DNA of 64,000 nucleotides from assembly GCA_934045075.1 (NCBI GenBank), contig OW203729.1, positions 5,799,816-5,863,815 of the forward strand, in the 5' to 3' direction. The stretch is from Yponomeuta sedellus (taxonomy: Eukaryota > Arthropoda > Insecta > Lepidoptera > Yponomeutidae). The stretch's first letter is position 1. The number at the start of each line of letters is the position of its first letter. This document shows positions 46,601-60,346 of this stretch, one piece after another. Both the position numbers and the translations under genes were made by a program. Below the pieces are notes generated by a model. That model made no database searches and was not told the DNA's origin. It saw only the letters and a list, made by a program, of their open reading frames with translations.

Positions 46601-49533
46601 CGGCCAAGTGCGAGACGGAATCGTGTTCCGAATTGGGTGCCGTATAAGTGGTGTAGGTGGGTACTTACATATTATAATAAACAGGTTAGGAATCGAGAAT
46701 CGCAGTTATTTCCGAACTTTTCTCGAATTTTAAAGACAAATTTTGATAGTCTTTGAAATTTGAAGACCTAATGTATAGTTTTCAGATTTGTAGTTTAAGA
46801 CGATATTAGTTGCCAAATTTCATAATTCGGTCAATGGCAAGTACCCTATGAACTTTGTTCCCCTTTAGTGTTGGAATATATGTATAGTTTTTTGCGGCAT
46901 GACTTTTTTGCATTTTCTTAGAAGTCAAAATTTTTCCACTCTTTTAAGGGCCAGTAGACCTGAGCGGTATACAATTTTATTTTTAACTTGGTACCTCCAC
47001 GCATTTCCGAGACGGCAGGCCAGACAACAAATTGATCTTATAAGTGTTCCGTTTTGTCCCTTTACAGTAAGAAACCCTAAAAAGTAAATATTGAAAATTA
47101 TTCCCTTACCTTCAATGTCAAATAATATCCCCTATGAAACAGTGAGCCCATGATATTAGCACACAGTTGACTCATTCCACCTCGTAGCTTGTCAAAGTTC
47201 TTCAGCCGTGTCAGGGCCCAAGTATTAGTTGCAGTGAAGGCTAACAGTGTGTGGAGGTGAGTGAGAATGCTCTGCATGTCCAATGGGGACTCGGGTTTGA
47301 GCTCCTCCAGGTACTGAGTGCACTTGTAGAGGAGATCCTTTATATGGGTTATCCAGCGGAGGCTGGAAACAAAAATATGACCATAGTAATAATACCAGAC
47401 TCACTGTAGTGTTCTGATGAGAATATATATCGTTGTTTTCATTTTATAACATGAGGAAGTTTACAGGACAAATTTATTATAGAGGGACTATACAGGGACT
47501 TATAAATAGACTTATTTTCTAACAATTACGAAAAAATCTTGCAATTTGTTAGTTGTTTTTATCAGCTCAATATGTTTCAGGTGGGGAAAATTTTGTGCTT
47601 TTAGTTTAGTTTTGAGGTGTTAAAATGAAAACTATTATAGCTTCAATGCTGGTATAATGTCAAAAACCTGAGTTGTAATGAAAATAGATAAATTGTGTTG
47701 CAATTACATTATAACTATTTGGTAGGCACCAAGCACTATTTGGTGGAGATGAACAATATTTGTATAAATATTGCAATAAACAATAATTTTAATTAATATG
47801 TTAATTAAAAATATTGTTAATTGCAATGTTTTGCATTTCCACAATGAACATTTAGGTCACTCCTTTGTTTCAAACTGAGTACAAATTAAATGCAGATAAA
47901 AGTTATGAAACAAGTGGAAGTAGACCATAAAGAGGATGTAGATACTTTATCTTAGAAATTAAAACTGTAAATATATATTTTTCATGGTAGAATGATTTGA
48001 CCAACATTTCTTCACAAATATTATTGCTTTAATCTGTTGTGTTTTGACATTCAAAATTAACAATAGGTTCTTCTATCGGAAATTGTACAGGAATTATCCT
48101 GAATAATTGCTAACAATTTCACTGACTTTTACAGTACAAACAAAATCATAGTTGTAAGGGCTCATTTTAAGGATATGTTGGTTTTCAACAACATTTAAAT
48201 CCATCTCTTATATATATAGGGTATATTACAAGCATTTTTTCCAAAAGCAATCAGTTTAGCAGAAACCGATTAAAGTCTACCTAGACTTTAAATTCTATAA
48301 ATTACTATTATTGAATCAAAAACTATTTAATTAAATTAGTAACATAATCATCATCATCATCATCATCAGCACAAATATCATGAAAAAAGATTTGGTGGCT
48401 AGTGCTAAAGCTAAACTTTTGGAAGTCACTAAAGCGTTTCCTAGTTAGGAGTTCTTTAGGTTCTGGTTGATGTAAATGGGCATAACTTACCTATATTCTT
48501 TATTTAAAAACACCCCAACATAGGACAGCTTCACTGATTCAGAATGCAGACTCTGCACAATGTACTTGCAGAGTTTCTCAAATCTCTTCCTATCTCGTTG
48601 CTGCTTGAAAACTAGGAAGAGTCTGCAGGTGACCTGGTAGATTTCCAGAGCTGGTAAAAGCTCCAATGGTTGGTGAGGCTCGTCTTGGGCACTGGAGGTA
48701 GCTGGGAGCAGTGTGTCAAAGTCATTTCTGTAATAAGATTTTTGATTTTCTGCAATTGTGTAGTACAGACCAACAGCTGATAGTCAATGTCAAATTGACT
48801 GGAAACACTCTAATAAATTGGGTGCAAATTAACATCACAGGTTGCAAGTTTTTGCAATTATGTATTTGAGTTATCTCATATAACAATGTTTTTATATTTA
48901 ATTTCTAATAAGAATATGGGTATTTAGAAAAGAAAATGTCCCAATTTAATAAACAAAAAAATCTTACATAGAACATAATATTTTATGTAGCTGACATGGT
49001 TTTTCATTTATTAAGACCATATTACACAAAAGTTTAATGTTTTCATTGCGCTGTTAATGTTTGTGGTTTTTTCAACATACTCATGGTATATACAATACAT
49101 GTATACTTACATCCCAATTTAATTTTTGATCTCAAACCATCACTTGCTATGGAAAGAAAGAATTGGCCCCAGACTATGTGAAGAAGTTAAGAGTTTCAAG
49201 AAGAAGAGCGAACTACACTTAGCAACAGATATAATAATTATGTACAACAATTCAGTAGTAAAAGTGGCCTAGCATACTTTGTATATGAAATCCATATTTT
49301 TTTACCAAGTCTGTTACACTAGAAAGTCACTCAGGCATGCAACGATTACTGGGTTACTGCGTTAGTACTCACAGTATAAGGTTGATGAATCTCTGCCTAG
49401 CCAACCAGCCTCTCACCAGAGACTGTATTTTTACTGCAGACTGTTCCCTTTTCTTTTCCAGCGCCCGCTCCTCCCGAGCCGCCTTCGTCTGCTCGAGGAA
49501 CGACTCCTTGCTCGTCAACGACTTCGAAAACAT
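28466..49533 (-). CDS. UBE3B: UBE3B-type HECT E3 ubiquitin ligase, complete, 20 coding exons
   Basis: Exons, in order: 49373-49533, 48491-48727, 47110-47362, 45753-45941, 44752-44931, 44048-44240, 42574-42709, 39521-39660, 38407-38578, 38105-38223, 36912-37084, 36128-36208, 34755-34953, 33364-33527, 32629-32775, 31661-31776, 30733-30862, 29420-29584, 28783-28894, 28466-28638. All join in phase to 1079 residues, close to vertebrate UBE3B. Residues 34-49 form an IQ calmodulin-binding motif ([16 protein letters not shown]). Family signatures include [17 protein letters not shown] and [16 protein letters not shown]. The HECT domain runs from about residue 700 to the end, with [37 protein letters not shown] and the catalytic cysteine near residue 1047 in [16 protein letters not shown]. 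The enzyme passes ubiquitin from an E2 to substrates through that cysteine. All introns are GT-AG except intron 6, which is probably GC-AG. Confidence 0.95.
29133..29231 (-). pseudogene. Partial duplicate of UBE3B exon 18 end plus intron
   Basis: This intronic segment matches 29338-29451, which spans the last 30 or so bases of exon 18 (GAGGCCGAGCGTGCCATGTT) and its downstream intron. The copied donor has changed from aaggtgaca to agggtggca, so it is probably unused. A hairpin of atgaatgaaaattaaa arms separates the two copies. Confidence 0.75.
29653..29720 (+). repeat. RTE-like LINE/SINE 3' tail in UBE3B intron 17
   Basis: The tail reads cgctatggcgctcattagtg, gagggctatgtccagcaatg, then gactaatatagcctgaagaa. 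It lies about 70 bases upstream of exon 18 on the opposite strand. Confidence 0.7.
30425..30560 (+). repeat. SINE-type repeat fragment in UBE3B intron
   Basis: Markers are ttgccaatctgcggtggtca, catatagcctttctccgaga and the preceding tcgtgaagga. It belongs with the copies at 17515-17700 and 61995-62105. Confidence 0.6.
31039..31096. repeat. Perfect 17-bp-arm hairpin in UBE3B intron 16
   Basis: Arms gtgctttagtatctttg at 31039-31055 and its exact inverse at 31080-31096 flank a loop that can itself pair (attgcgttg with caacacaat). It is followed by a tgtgg/tatgtgag short tandem repeat at 31110-31160. Confidence 0.8.
31395..31565 (-). repeat. tRNA-derived SINE (head gagcggtggtagcggagcgg)
   Basis: On the minus strand the head is gagcggtggtagcggagcgg, followed by tagaac and a B-box-like gagttcgaatac. 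The body contains taagttatgtacatttgtga. The same family is at 42865-43262, and its tail part at 33575-33722. Confidence 0.7.
32175..32545 (-). mobile_element. RTE-type LINE remnant, 3' end of ORF and tail
   Basis: On the minus strand a frame (32249-32503) encodes [12 protein letters not shown] and GRPLTRW, the well-known C-terminal region of RTE-clade LINE polyproteins. It is followed by the tail shared with local SINEs (gagggctatgtccagcagtg). The reverse transcriptase is missing. It lies in UBE3B intron 15, in the same orientation as the gene. It identifies the likely partner LINE of the SINEs at 2015-2278 and 3704-3965. Confidence 0.8.
32836..32875. repeat. Hairpin gtttcacctgta / tacaggtgaaac
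   Basis: Perfect 12-bp arms at 32836-32847 and 32864-32875 lie in UBE3B intron 14, with partly paired agagag/tctctc flanks. Confidence 0.7.
33575..33722 (-). repeat. SINE tail fragment in UBE3B intron
   Basis: The fragment shares agacctgaga-ttc-gcactt, ttggtgggccattgtacgta and gaaaacatcgtaaggaaa with 42865-43262. The tRNA-like head is absent. Confidence 0.6.
33722..34754 (-). repeat. 163-bp tandem array of the UBE3B exon-13 3' part
   Basis: Six extra partial copies of exon 13 lie downstream of the real exon. Donor-equivalent ends are at 33788, 33940, 34103, 34266, 34429 and 34592, against 34755 for the true exon; the period is exactly 163 bases except for the last copy. Each unit holds about 130 bases of exon ([17 protein letters not shown] through IDQDGVFK) plus about 33 bases of intron start. 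The copies with ends at 34103 to 34592 are identical to one another and fully open. They differ from the true exon at a GGT to TGC change (Gly to Cys). The 33940 copy is diverged but open, and the 33788 copy is frameshifted. The units start after tataag or aagcag, both phase 0, matching exon 12, and end in phase 1, matching exon 14. Confidence 0.9.
34755..34953 (-). CDS. UBE3B: UBE3B exon 13: start of the HECT domain (true copy)
   Basis: The acceptor is tttgtccttcccaag with a good pyrimidine tract. The exon encodes [19 protein letters not shown], then [20 protein letters not shown] and the HECT N-lobe start [20 protein letters not shown]. It ends in phase 1 before gtaata. Only this copy has the 5' third of the exon, so it is the founder of the array that follows. 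Confidence 0.9.
35185..35505 (-). repeat. Interspersed repeat copy (ccccactgctggg family), inverted
   Basis: This is the inverse of 4108-4445, with gattggaatcaatcactcgg, ggcacgttaagtcgttggtg and cgggcatgtaat-type landmarks. It lies in UBE3B intron 12. Confidence 0.7.
35690..35965 (-). repeat. Interspersed repeat copy (accggccaagtgcga family), inverted
   Basis: The right end reads gtgagtccgactcgcccttt, then gccggtttt, the inverse of the start at 18777. Internally it contains ctatgaaatttggcaagtaa. It lies in UBE3B intron 12. Confidence 0.65.
36420..36660 (-). pseudogene. Diverged duplicates around UBE3B exon 11 end
   Basis: Two intronic stretches echo the exon 11 3' end and donor at 36890-36960. 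The first, 36416-36480, reads cagttcatattcttacttgt, then agagacttcttccccttctc. The second, 36528-36600, reads cagttcccagtcttacct, then gaggctatctccgccatgaa. The real exon side reads cagttcaaattcttacctgc, then tgaggcttctttcccttctc. This points to older duplications of the segment. Confidence 0.65.
37254..37400 (-). repeat. Fragment of palindromic tRNA SINE family
   Basis: It contains aaacctatttagaggctaat, a B-box-like gggactcgaaccc and aacccatgctgaggacaatt. This matches the minus-orientation half of 55196-55400 but with the head lost. Confidence 0.55.
37413..38000. mobile_element. Penelope-like element remnant with terminal repeats
   Basis: The left part shares ttttctaaggttaacacgag, cactagaca and the cggattt-actcgtttatt block with 49942-50127. 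Inverted arms lie at 37451-37475 and 37729-37755 (aaaactgttt, cacggattt). At 37838-37960 a segment matches the Penelope tail at 25490-25640 (gcgagctccg-ctctgctca and gagcgaaacct-gtcgg). A hairpin pairs ttcttaacttaatttcgg near 37876 with ccggaattaagttaagaa near 37985. Confidence 0.65.
39140..39470 (-). repeat. Non-autonomous element, inverted partner of 53262-53575
   Basis: About 320 bases match 53262-53575 in opposite orientation with high identity. Shared landmarks are ttggatgtgcggcaacttga, cgatgcaggtgac and ccgaagggacttttatgatg. It carries no open frame and lies in UBE3B intron 8. Confidence 0.8.
40141..41680 (+). pseudogene. YqaJ-type transposon protein, frameshifted and truncated
   Basis: Exon 1 (40141-40254) encodes [20 protein letters not shown] and ends at a gtgagt donor. 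The second part resumes after a ttatttcag acceptor near 40840 with [10 protein letters not shown]. It then carries [13 protein letters not shown], a zinc-binding segment [13 protein letters not shown] and [19 protein letters not shown]. The YqaJ start appears as [17 protein letters not shown], then frameshifts to [11 protein letters not shown] and [16 protein letters not shown], and stops shortly after GASPDGL in a third frame. A hairpin insertion at 40880-40915 breaks the frame after DDAI. It is dead. It belongs to a different YqaJ lineage from the protein at 7247-9195. Confidence 0.8.
40522..40712 (+). repeat. Common insect interspersed repeat (aactagcttccgcc)
   Basis: It starts aactagcttccgccagcagc, continues agtagcctatgtgttatcca and gatccgttcagtag, and ends with a (CA)n run and catttataatattagtagg. 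It is related to 22720-22945. Confidence 0.75.
42865..43262 (-). repeat. tRNA-derived SINE interrupted by a 136-bp MITE-like insert
   Basis: On the minus strand the head is gagcggtggtagcggagcgg with B box gtgggttcgaaccc. The body and tail continue to acctgag at 42870. The tail is split by an insert at 42947-43082 with a CTCAG repeat on each side (42942-42946, 43083-43087), described separately. Confidence 0.7.
42947..43082. mobile_element. MITE-like insert carrying tRNA-SINE sequence
   Basis: Inverted ends ggtggtattacacttat and ataagtgtaatatcacc (one mismatch over 17) enclose sequence of the palindromic tRNA SINE family: atgcactaacccgtgctaag, aacctatttagaggctaaaa and ccatgccgggattcgaa. CTCAG flanks both sides, fitting a 5-bp target duplication. 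Confidence 0.65.
44395..44515 (-). repeat. SINE-type repeat fragment, inverted
   Basis: Markers are gcatgccttctttctgagag and cccaccgcggattgggaatt, the inverse of the 17515-17700 family. It lies in UBE3B intron 5. Confidence 0.6.
45033..45232 (+). repeat. tRNA-derived SINE, same family as 23399-23612
   Basis: The head gacctctgtggcgcagcggt, B box gggttcgaacccc and tail cacgaaacagggtatcctag match the 23.4-kb copy. It lies in UBE3B intron 4, opposite in strand to the gene. Confidence 0.8.
46592..46930 (+). repeat. Interspersed repeat (accggccaagtgcga family)
   Basis: It begins aaaaccggccaagtgcgaga and includes gttgccaaatttcataattc. It lies in UBE3B intron 3. Confidence 0.7.
49373..49533 (-). 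CDS. UBE3B: UBE3B first coding exon with IQ motif
   Basis: The ATG at 49533 opens [20 protein letters not shown], followed by a charged helix and the IQ motif. The start matches the family (UBE3B proteins open MF-S-TS). The donor is gtgagt in phase 2. A two-codon upstream frame (ATG TCT TGA) lies in the presumed 5' UTR near 49605. The promoter at 49540-49690 has no TATA box that I can support. Confidence 0.9.
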
Positions 49534-49941
49534 TGTGTTAGTCTTCTAAAACGCTTGGCCGCAATAATACGGCTTTGTTTCCCTTTTTGGTAGCTGTCAA
49601 GACATGGCGATGGTACGTCGGATTTGTAAACTAAAATGTACGAGTTAGCGCGGCGGCACAGCCATATTCACTGCTGTACCTAACAAAGTGGTAAATGGAG
49701 ATTAATATGGAACTGCAAAATCGGCAAATTAGATACCCAATTAAAGTACGTTTTCTGACCAAAAAAGCGATAAGCCCTTCCAATCAAAGAAAGAAATTAC
49801 GCCTTTTGACATTTCGAATAGTGTTGCTAGATACAAAATTTCAAAAGTTACCATGTTTAATAAGGTGGTTCCTCACAACAATAACTTTTAAGGTGGTTCA
49901 TCTGCTTGCATTATTATGTAAATTATATAAGAAAAATACAG

Positions 49942-50127
49942 TATTTTCTAAGGTTAACACGAGCACTAGACATAATTAAAACTGTTTTTATACGGATTTC
50001 ACTCGTTTATTACATTTTTTTCAGGTGCCGAGTCATCCGAGACCACGGCACCTGAAAAAGTGTTGAAACGTCGGAAAATTGTAAAAATGTTATAAACCAG
50101 TGAAATCCGTATAAAAACAGTTTTAAT
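49942..50127. mobile_element. 186-bp palindromic element with 14-bp target duplication
   Basis: TAAGAAAAATACAG flanks both sides (49928-49941 and 50128-50141, the last sharing the junction T). Inside, arms 49974-50002 and 50100-50128 are inverted copies (aattaaaactgttttta, tacggatttcac). An inner hairpin pairs caggtgccg with cggcacctg around ccgagaccac. Sequence and start (ttttctaaggttaacacgag) match the Penelope-linked remnant at 37413, and a third piece is at 58845-58900. Confidence 0.8.
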
Positions 50128-50234
50128 TAAGAAAAATACAGTTGCTTAGTAGGTACATTTTATGAGGTTATAAAAATTTCCATTCCATTTAATTTTCGAT
50201 GATTTCTCTCGAGAAAAGGAGATTGTTTATTACT

Positions 50235-51350
50235 TTTCTATAATATAAAAATGAATCGCTGAATGTGTAGGTAAGCGCAAATCTCGAGCGGAACCGTAGT
50301 ACGAGGATGGTTCTTACGGAGAAAAAATAAAAATAATTAAAAATCTACTGCTAGGCGTTACGAAGCTCGCTGGGTCAGCTAGTAGAATATAAAAAAGTAG
50401 TTCCCCACGTTCTTAGTAGACGGCACTGAACCGATAAATAAAAGATTATAACACAGCTTGCAGCAATTTTCACTGAAACACCAATGGCACGGCGTGACGT
50501 CACGCTTAGGTAAACATTGGTAATATTCACCCATGCTTAATATAATATAAATTACATCTTGAGATATAATAATTATCTCTCGTCATACATTTAGTTTTAT
50601 AGCTATAATGTTATTATAGCAAGTGTGAACCAGTCTCGTACAAAAAGTATGACGAACGATAACTTATTTTAACTCAAGATGTAATTTTATTATATTACAT
50701 CCCATATTGAGAAACCAGCTTAAAAGTAGTGTAACTTATCAACTCTACTCGGTCCTCCAACATGTATCTACAACAATGGAACCAGGCTTTGTTAAGGCAT
50801 GCAGATGCAGCTCAAATTTTGCCCAGGATAGATTTATTGATGTCGCGTGCTTTCTTCTGAGGCTTTCTCGTGGTTTCTTTTTACACTGAGGCGCTGCACA
50901 CCATTTATAGACTTTGGAATTCATTTTCATCACATCAAAAGTGGCAAAATTTATTTACATTCTTTGACTGCGCGTAGACACATTTATTTGATGTTTGTTT
51001 ACCTAGGCGTGACATCAGATTCGATGCCATGACACTGCGAGCTGTTTCCCCACAGATTTAGAATAATTTTAGAAAAATGGCTTTAGCCTTCTTTAAACAG
51101 TTTCCAACTGAAATATAGGTTTTGGTAAATAATAAGTCCCCATATTATGAAAGAGGATTTAAAAATCTTTCGTTAAGTCTGTAGGTACGTTTATGATCTC
51201 AAAATTACATCGGACAAAAATAATAGAGAAAAGTGATTTTCAGTACCTTGTAATAACTTGGCCAGTTCAGCACCATCTATCCAGCGACTAGGGAAAATTA
51301 AATTAAAAAAAATCCCTCATTACTGTACCGACAATGTTTGGTTTTAATTT
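50235..51350. other. Non-coding stretch with one insect repeat
   Basis: A diverged member of the common insect repeat class occupies about 50235-50395 (ataatataaaaatgaatcgc to tgggtcagctagt). The frames at 50700-51030 show no family motif. Imperfect inverted copies of aactcaagatgtaat-type sequence lie around 50555-50700, suggesting another MITE. Confidence 0.45.
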
Positions 51351-51351
51351 A

Positions 51352-51495
51352 AAAAAACCCCAGGTCTTGGATATTTAGGTATACATGTTTGTGATGTCGC
51401 TGTTTCTGGTTCCCACGACACCGGGTATCCTAGTGTGGGGCCCACGGGCCAGTAGCAATGTATCTATGTGCTTGTAAATGTTAATTCACAAAGGA
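51352..51495 (+). repeat. Headless SINE copy (23399-23612 family)
   Basis: Only the tail is present: ccccaggtcttggatattta, ggttcccacgacaccgggta and tcctagtgtgggg. Confidence 0.7.
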
Positions 51496-51739
51496 CAAGC
51501 TGGTCGCTATTAAACTTTACCAATAAGTACCTACGTTTAAAGGACACAAGTCGTGGGTTCAATTTATTTTAGTTTAAGGTAGGTACAACCCCTTTAAACT
51601 TTCGAGCATGCTGTTAATTTATCTAGCATGCTGTCTCGCTCGCACAGTCTAACGAGTGTTTGAAAGATATCTAATTTTGGTTTCCCCAAATTCCTGTATG
51701 AACATCCAAATATCATCACTGGGACATAATGGGTTAATG

Positions 51740-51960
51740 ATGATGATGGGGCGCGGGTCTCTTCCCTGAAGAAGGTATAGATAGGCCAGATACTCCATCC
51801 CCGGGGATTGGTGGAGGCTTGTTAGACTAGTTGCTGGTCTTACTGCCAGAAGTTTCCAAACCGCCCTAAGACCGCTGACTTGGCTTAACGACTGCCATCT
51901 ATCGAGCAACCTTAAGGGGATCCATGAGGTCAACTTTACCCTATTTATTGAAGCTTGAGA
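51740..51960 (+). repeat. Diverged copy of the ccccactgctggg family
   Basis: The body keeps ccccggggattggtggaggc, tcttactgccagaagtttcc and cttaacgactgccat. It is the most diverged member of the family in this window. Confidence 0.5.
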
Positions 51961-53261
51961 CAAAAGGTAAACAAACAATAGAAGGGGTAATTTATTATAC
52001 CAAGTTTGTTAATCAGAAAAAAAATTAAAAAAAAAATCGACATTGATTGTTAAAAGTATCGTAAAAATATATAATATGTTTGAAAAAAATAAATATCAAA
52101 TTTAGTTTTCATATTTTGGTAAATAATGCATTTTATATGAATTTTATTTTAGTAAGTACCTACATAACTTTGTAATAGAATTGTGGCACTATAAATAACC
52201 CAAAAAGTGAGCGCTTCACAAATTTTGAACGTATTAAAACACTGCTCATTAAAGATGTAATGTAATGCAAACGTTCTAATTTGAAAGATGCTATTTTATT
52301 TTCGTTCGGGTTATAACCGCCATTTTCATTCTCCCAACTTGTTGACGCGAGCGTGCTGTTTCTTCCGATAAAAGTTTGAGAATCACTATTTCTGTGTTTA
52401 CCTTTTGTCTCAAGCTTCAATAAATAGGGTATAAAAAAAATCTAGTTACAGTTTGTTTTTGAAAAATGTGTCCGACTATTCTCGCAACCATGTTAATACC
52501 AAGTGATTTTTTTAGGACTCGTGGCTTAGAACCTAAGGCAAAACACCTAGGCCTAGATAGCATTAACGCCAAAAACGTTCGAGTTCTTAGTTTTCCTTTT
52601 TCTTGATCCTAGTCGTGGATCCTAGTAATAGAAATATCGGAACTAATATGACACAATTTCGAAATCAGAACTAAGTAATATGACACTAAATTTCAAAATC
52701 AGAACTCAATCATCAGTACAGTACGAAAACCGGCGAAAATTGGCGAAAACCGAAGCCTACTCTAGACCCCGAGGTATATACCTAAGTACTTATTCTAAAA
52801 GCTAACAGTAGGTATATACTAACAGTAATTCCTTAATGATTCGCGATATTTCTACATAAGTTGTTTAAAACAAATCTAATCTCGATTATTTATTAGGTAA
52901 AACGTAGGTAATTACCTACCTTAATTCCCGACGTTTCGGCAGCGTAAAGCGCAAAACTAAAAAAAGTTAATAATTACTTACAGTCGGCATTTAGAAACAG
53001 GTAGGTAAGTACTTAAACGTTTTTTTTAAAGAATCACTGTCAATAATAACGTTTGACGTGCTTTCGACGGTACCTTAACCGGCGACGACGGGTCACAGGC
53101 CAATTTAAAACCCATCGCTCAATGGGTGGTCTAAATTCTTAGAACAATGCTGTTTAAGCAAAAAGGCAGGGTTATAAAATTGATATCTATAAACTGTCGA
53201 CGACTTCTGGGAGTTTGACTACGCCCGTATAAAGGTGCCTATCTACTAAGAATAGCTATAT
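51961..53261. other. Non-coding stretch, nothing recognised
   Basis: AT-rich sequence without a supported exon. The phrase taaatagggta/agcttcaataaatagggt occurs near 51945 and 52410 in opposite orientation (inverted caagcttcaataaatagggt), which marks another inverted repeat pair of about 470 bases. Confidence 0.4.
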
Positions 53262-53575
53262 TACTACACATCATAAAAGTCCCTTCGGGAATCTTCGTTC
53301 GCGCAGACTAGGAAGAAGTGTAACGAAAGTACCCGAAGCTATAAGTACATTCAACATCATCTTTAACCGATACGGTTAAGGTGCAGAATTGATTTCCGCA
53401 GTAGCGCTACCTATTTCGCTCACGCTAATATTGCCAAACTAATAGTCACCTGCATCGATGACGTTGAATCAACCAATAGCAACAAAGGCGCGTGGCCTGC
53501 CATAAAATGAAACTATCTGATTGGTCGATCAACTTGCCGCACATCCAAAATTTGGTCATCTGCGCAGGTACATCC
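53262..53575 (+). repeat. Non-autonomous element, inverted partner of 39140-39470
   Basis: Landmarks are catcataaaagtcccttcgg, ttaaccgatacggttaaggt and ggtcatctgcgcaggtac. The two copies face each other 14 kb apart. Confidence 0.8.
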
Positions 53576-53984
53576 GCGAGACTTATTTCTTGTGTAGCAC
53601 TGTACCTATCGTATGGTGCTGTAACCAGACAGTAGGTATGTACCTACAGGTCAGCCTTAAAATATCGGGACAGGGCACGCAAAAAAATTTAATTATTCAC
53701 GGTAGATATACCTACATTAAAATAATTATATTTTTTTTTACTTTTATGGTGTAATTAAAATCCAACTAAGCCATGCTACTCAAATAGACAATTTGGTTAT
53801 TGGCTCCATAGTGTCCAAGGAACAATAAGGAGCAGCTGAATAAAAATTTTAAATTAAAACCAAGAAAAAGCTATTGATATACTAATCAATAAAAAAATCT
53901 TGCAACAAAATTGTATTAAAAAAATGTTCATACTAAAATTGCCGATTGTTTTTTAGTTTTTCTGTTATAACTGCTGGAGTAGCT

Positions 53985-55002
53985 TTTAGGGTTCCATAGG
54001 CAACAGGGAACCGTTATAGTTTTGCAATAATATGTTGAGCGTCTGTCTGTCCACGGCTAAGCACAGAAACAACATGTACCTACCAGAAAGCTAAAATTTG
54101 GCATAGATAAATTTGAAATACCGAACAAAACGGTAAGTTTATCTTACGAAGCGCCCGTGGATTAGTCGAACCGAGTGATTTGAATTTATCACTTGAGTAA
54201 AGAAACAATAGGCGCGGTCAGGTGCAGGATGGGTTACCGTCCCGTGACTACCGCTACTAGCATTTTACCCAGCACTTCTGTCCTTCGCAAGGCACGTTAA
54301 GCCGTTTGTGCGGGCTGTCTTACAATAGGTAGGTACTCCACCAACCCGGACTTAACCCCCGTTGTGGAGCATGGCCTAAGTTTCCTGCGGTGCAGGAACG
54401 TGCCCCAGCAGTGGGGACATACAAGGGTTGATATCGTATCGTATCGTATCCCCCTCTCGTCACCCGGATAAACGGTTGATTGTAGAAACGTGACGAAAAT
54501 TAGAGGTAGCACAATTAATGAAAAAGGAAATCTGTCATGGTTAAGTTGTCTTTACAAGCTCATAATACGAGTAATAGGAGGCGAACTAATAAAATACCAT
54601 GGAATTAAATATATGGATAAAAAAATAAAAAATAGGGTACCTATATCTACACTTTGCCCTTAGCCTTCGTTTACATCAAAGTGGCTACTTATCGTCAACA
54701 TACCTACCTTCCTAGATTAGTTACCTACCCCCCCATTATCTCTTCCGGTGATTAAGGTTAGCTTAAGTTAATGAGTAAGCGAATTCTCAGACGCACAATA
54801 AAGGTCTGACAATACTGACCCGTGTGATAATGGTTGAGCAATGCCGCCATGTAGCTGGCAGGCGATAAACCGGTGACACATTAACTTTTTAGAAACAATT
54901 TGTATAGGACACTTTGTTTTTAATTTCACCTGCTCACCATGTCGCCAGGTCGCTATCTAAGGAAAAAAATGTTATCTGGTGTCCAGTGTGATTTCTGGTG
55001 AC
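53985..55002. other. Non-coding stretch with two old repeats
   Basis: 53985-54100 is a piece of the accggccaagtgcga family (gggttccataggcaacaggg, cgtctgtctgtcc). 54175-54450 is an inverted ccccactgctggg family copy. The rest shows no gene. Confidence 0.5.
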
Positions 55003-55147
55003 TAACCCCCTTATTCATAATAGTCTGCTAAGTTAAAGCATTGCTAATTCTCTCTCTGTCTTCTTCTATTGACCTAAGTCCGAATGAAAAACAACACTGT
55101 TTAGCAGCTGTTTTAAGTTAGCGGACCATTATGAATAAGGGGGTTAA
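55003..55147. mobile_element. MITE with taacccccttattcataat termini
   Basis: Terminal inverted repeats of about 35 bases begin taacccccttattcataata on the left. The right end is the inverse, with accattatgaataaggggg followed by tta. The internal sequence is non-coding. Similar termini are seen in many insect MITEs. Superfamily is unassigned. Confidence 0.8.
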
Positions 55148-55195
55148 TGTTTTTTAAAGAATATTATTTACCTAAAGCGCAACAAAGAAAAACTA

Positions 55196-55400
55196 GCTAT
55201 TTAGAGGCTAAAAATTCCACCCATGCCGGGATTCGAACCCGCGACCTCTGGCGATCCGTGCCAGTGCTCTTTCCAACTGAGCGCTGGCACGGATAACCAG
55301 AGGTCGCGGGTTCGAATCCATGGGTGGAATTTTAAGCCTCTAAATAGGTTTTTAAAATTGTCCTTAGCACGGGTTAGTGCATTAAAAATAAAAATAGTAT
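55196..55400. repeat. Palindromic tRNA-headed SINE with 12-bp target duplication
   Basis: AAAGAAAAACTA flanks both sides (55184-55195, 55401-55412). The element is two tRNA-like heads in head-to-head orientation. The left half, read inverse, and the right half both contain gctggcacggat, ccagaggtcgcgggttcgaa and atgggtggaattt, then agcctctaaata. Only the right half continues into ttgtccttagcacgggttag and tgcattaaaaata. The B box and most of the A box of each head are present, so transcription from either side is conceivable. Confidence 0.85.
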
Positions 55401-55861
55401 AAAGAAAAACTACTTACGCAGTGTTTACTTATAAAGCCTACCTTTGAGTCAGCGTTGGAAACCATACCTTGGCTATACGAAAAATATTCATAAAGCGAAG
55501 GTATGTATCCCTACACATCAGTATCACATGATTTAAAATCAAAACAAAATTATACTGAATCACTACTATCACCCAAAAATTTGCAATTTTAGATATCAGA
55601 TTAATTATGTTTTCCCTTAATCTGTATTTTAGAAGGACCGCCATATTTCAATTTCATGAAGTCATAATTTAATAATTTCAATAGGTATGCAATATAATTC
55701 CAAATAAAAATCCAAAAATATATCCTTAATGTAGCCATTTGTACGCTTAGATTAAGAAATAAATATCTGTGTAATTTAATTTTGTTTTCTATCTGTCTAT
55801 CTATGTGTGCATCATACGCATTTTGCCATTTCAGGTCCGCAAGGATGCCGCGCGTGACGCG

Positions 55862-60295
<4,434 letters not shown>

Positions 60296-60346
60296 GTCAG
60301 TCAGTAGAATTGTTATTATACTTTATGGCAAACAAAACATTTTACA

